64,000 bases of DNA from Methylobacterium currus (GTDB lineage: Bacteria > Pseudomonadota > Alphaproteobacteria > Rhizobiales > Beijerinckiaceae): the NCBI RefSeq assembly GCF_003058325.1, contig NZ_CP028843.1, positions 4,027,501-4,091,500 of the forward strand, in the 5' to 3' direction. Each line of letters opens with the position of its first letter. Positions within the stretch are counted from its first letter, which is position 1. A program made the translations under genes and the position numbers. Of this stretch, positions 62,350-64,000 are shown piece by piece. The notes below the pieces were generated by a model that was not told the DNA's origin, made no database searches, and was given only the letters and a program-made list of their open reading frames with translations.

Positions 62350-63992
62350 GCGGGCACGGCCCGCTTGGAGACGACGTCCGCGATCATGCCGCGCAGGGTG
62401 TCCTTCTTGATCTTGCCCGAGGCCGTCCGCGGCAACGCCTCGACGATCTCGAGGTGTTCGGGGATCTTCTGCCGGGCGAGGCCGGCCCGCTCCAGGTGCC
62501 GCGCCAGCTCGGCCAGGTCCGGTGCGCCGGATTGCGCCGGGACGACGAAGGCGCAGACCGTCTCGACGAGCCGTGGATGCGGCATCGCCACGATGGCGAC
62601 CTCCCGCACGCCGGGGTGCCGATGCAGGGCATCCTCGATCTCCTTGGCCGAGATGTTCTCGCCGCCGCGGATGATCAGGTCCTTCTTGCGCCCGGTGACG
62701 ACGACGGCCCCCTCCGGCGAGACGAAGCCGATGTCGCCCATCCGGAACCAGCCGTCCGCCGTGAAGGCGGCCTCGGTCTCCCGCGCATCGGCGTAGCCGG
62801 CGAACAGCGCCGGGCCGCGGACCTGGAACTCGCCCTCCCGCCCGGGCGCGACGGCTGCGCCCGCCTCGTCGACGACCCGCGTGTCGTAATCCACGATTTT
62901 GCCGTCGGACTCGGCCGCGAGGTCCGCCGTCCCGTCCCCGACCCAGCCGAGCGTCACCATCGGGGCCTCGGTCGAGCCGTAGACGCGGCAGGCACGCCCG
63001 TTCGCGAAGCACGCATTAGCGCGCCGCACGAGGCCCGGCGGGACCGCAGCGCCGCCGCAGGCGAAGACCTTGAGCGAGGGCAGGCGGGAGCCCGCACGCT
63101 CCGCCGCCTCCACGAGTTCGGCGAGGAACGGCGTCGCCCCGACCGTGACCGCCGCGCCGTGGCGATCGATGAGGGCGACGGCCTCGTCGCCCTGCCAGCG
63201 CTCCATCAGGACCGTGCCCACGCCGTGGTAGAACGGCATCTCCAGACCCCAGCTGAACCCCGTGATGTGGGTCACGGGCGAGGGCATCAGCGAGACATCG
63301 CCGGGCCGCAGGCCCCAATGGTCGAGGCAGCGCTCCAGCGAGCGCGGCATCGTCTCGTGGGTGTGGAGCACGCCCTTCGCCCGGCCGGTCGTGCCCGACG
63401 TGTACAGGATCATCTTGACGGCCTCGGCCCGCTGCGCCGGCCACGGGACGGCGGCGCCCCCCTCCCGCATCAGGTCGTCGAGCGCGATCTCGCCCGCCCT
63501 GGCCTCGCCGCGCGCGACGATCCGGTGCTTCAGGTCGGGCAGCGACGGGGCGAGGCCGCGCAGCATCGCCGCGTAGTCGAAGTTTCGGAAGCGCTCGGGC
63601 ACGATCATCGCCTTGGCCCGGCAATCGGCGAGCGCCTGCGCGACCTCCGCGCCGCGGTAGATCGGCACGATCGGGACCACCACCACCCCGATCAGCGCGC
63701 AGGCGAGATCGACCGCGACGGCCTCGAGCCAGTTCGGCAGCTGGAAGCCGAGCACGTCGCCGGGGCGCAGACCGAGGCCCCACAGGCCGGCCGCGAGCCG
63801 CTCGGCCCGCACGAGGGCCTCGCCGTAGGTGAGAGCGTCGTCGGCCGTCCGGGCGCAGATCCGGTCCGGCTCGCGGACCGCCCAGTCGCGGGCGTCCTCG
63901 GCGATCGTGCGGGCGCGCCACGCGCCGCTCTCGCGCCAGCGCACGATCTCGCCCTCATCGATCCGCGTCTCCCAGCCCCCGAGATCCTTCAT
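62346..63992 (-). CDS. Acyl-CoA synthetase (AMP-binding)
   Basis: 548 residues, ANL superfamily. P-loop-like ILYTSGTTGRAKGVLHTHET, AMP-binding VYGSTEAPMVTLGW, hinge GWFRMGDIGFVSPEGAVVVT, GRKKDLIIRGGENISAKEIE and the C-terminal catalytic Lys in RTASGKIKKDTLRG. Activates a carboxylic acid to its CoA thioester; chain preference unknown. The ATG is only 8 bases inside the right window edge, so upstream control elements are not visible. Confidence 0.94.
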   Translation of the reverse strand: MKDLGGWETRIDEGEIVRWRESGAWRARTIAEDARDWAVREPDRICARTADDALTYGEALVRAERLAAGLWGLGLRPGDVLGFQLPNWLEAVAVDLACALIGVVVVPIVPIYRGAEVAQALADCRAKAMIVPERFRNFDYAAMLRGLAPSLPDLKHRIVARGEARAGEIALDDLMREGGAAVPWPAQRAEAVKMILYTSGTTGRAKGVLHTHETMPRSLERCLDHWGLRPGDVSLMPSPVTHITGFSWGLEMPFYHGVGTVLMERWQGDEAVALIDRHGAAVTVGATPFLAELVEAAERAGSRLPSLKVFACGGAAVPPGLVRRANACFANGRACRVYGSTEAPMVTLGWVGDGTADLAAESDGKIVDYDTRVVDEAGAAVAPGREGEFQVRGPALFAGYADARETEAAFTADGWFRMGDIGFVSPEGAVVVTGRKKDLIIRGGENISAKEIEDALHRHPGVREVAIVAMPHPRLVETVCAFVVPAQSGAPDLAELARHLERAGLARQKIPEHLEIVEALPRTASGKIKKDTLRGMIADVVSKRAVPA

Positions 63993-64000
63993 GGTCCGAG

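Noticed and set aside
1..64000. tRNA, rRNA or riboswitch genes
   Set aside because: No cloverleaf-like segments, rRNA motifs or recognisable riboswitch cores were noticed by eye; a tRNAscan/Infernal run would be decisive.

Overview
The window is about 68-70% GC with alphaproteobacterial gene families and intergenic hairpins. It looks like a Rhizobiales chromosome, most likely Methylobacteriaceae-like. That assignment is inferred from composition and remembered gene families, not from a search. No rRNA, tRNA or CRISPR array was seen.

Left part (1-22.9 kb): mostly small-molecule uptake and catabolism. A PotAB-type ABC transporter (one gene cut by the window edge) lies opposite a three-gene cluster: class III aminotransferase, dimethylformamidase-like hydrolase and NTF2-FMO flavoprotein. 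Next is an eroded amino-acid/carbamoyl module. Its LysR gene is fused to an IS5-type transposase remnant and its D-carbamoylase has an internal deletion, but its polar amino acid ABC transporter (two binding proteins), polysaccharide deacetylase and amidohydrolase are intact. An IclR / CaiB CoA-transferase / binding-protein unit follows, divergent from MaoC and an MFS carrier. From 20.8 to 22.9 kb there is a scrap yard: a 77-bp MITE-like palindrome, a headless LysR, an aldo/keto reductase tail and an IS1182-type remnant.

Middle part (23-33.3 kb): the most interesting locus, an NHLM-type (nitrile-hydratase-leader microcin) bacteriocin export cluster. It encodes an HlyD-like adaptor, a C39-peptidase ABC exporter and a second, very large ABC exporter. 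Around them lie three paralogous precursors with Nif11-like leaders ending in a double glycine and glycine-zipper cores. One of the three is frameshifted. There is also a short-leader candidate and a decayed double-glycine scrap. No core-modifying enzyme is present, so the products may be unmodified membrane-active peptides. A broken copy of the adaptor's N-terminus sits 20 kb away at 45.45 kb.

The next part (33.5-46.6 kb) carries an SMR efflux protein, a serine hydrolase, an HdeD/papain-like membrane protein, a 2152-residue autotransporter with about 17 AQSIGGGGG-type passenger repeats, a DUF4239 protein and a truncated TehA.

Right part (47-64 kb): an apparently complete hydantoin/carbamoyl-amino-acid module. 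It has a LysR regulator, a divergent ABC transporter, an M20 carbamoylase, an Asp/Glu-hydantoin racemase, a hydantoinase, an FAD-linked oxidase and a DapA-family lyase. The oxidase is split by an 842-bp IS5-family (IS427-like) element. Deleting the element plus one TA restores an exact reading frame. The same element occurs in the opposite orientation at 23 kb, so the 33 kb between them could invert. A degraded integrase and an AT-rich patch follow, then a thiolase / lipocalin-like / TetR / acyl-CoA synthetase group on the minus strand.
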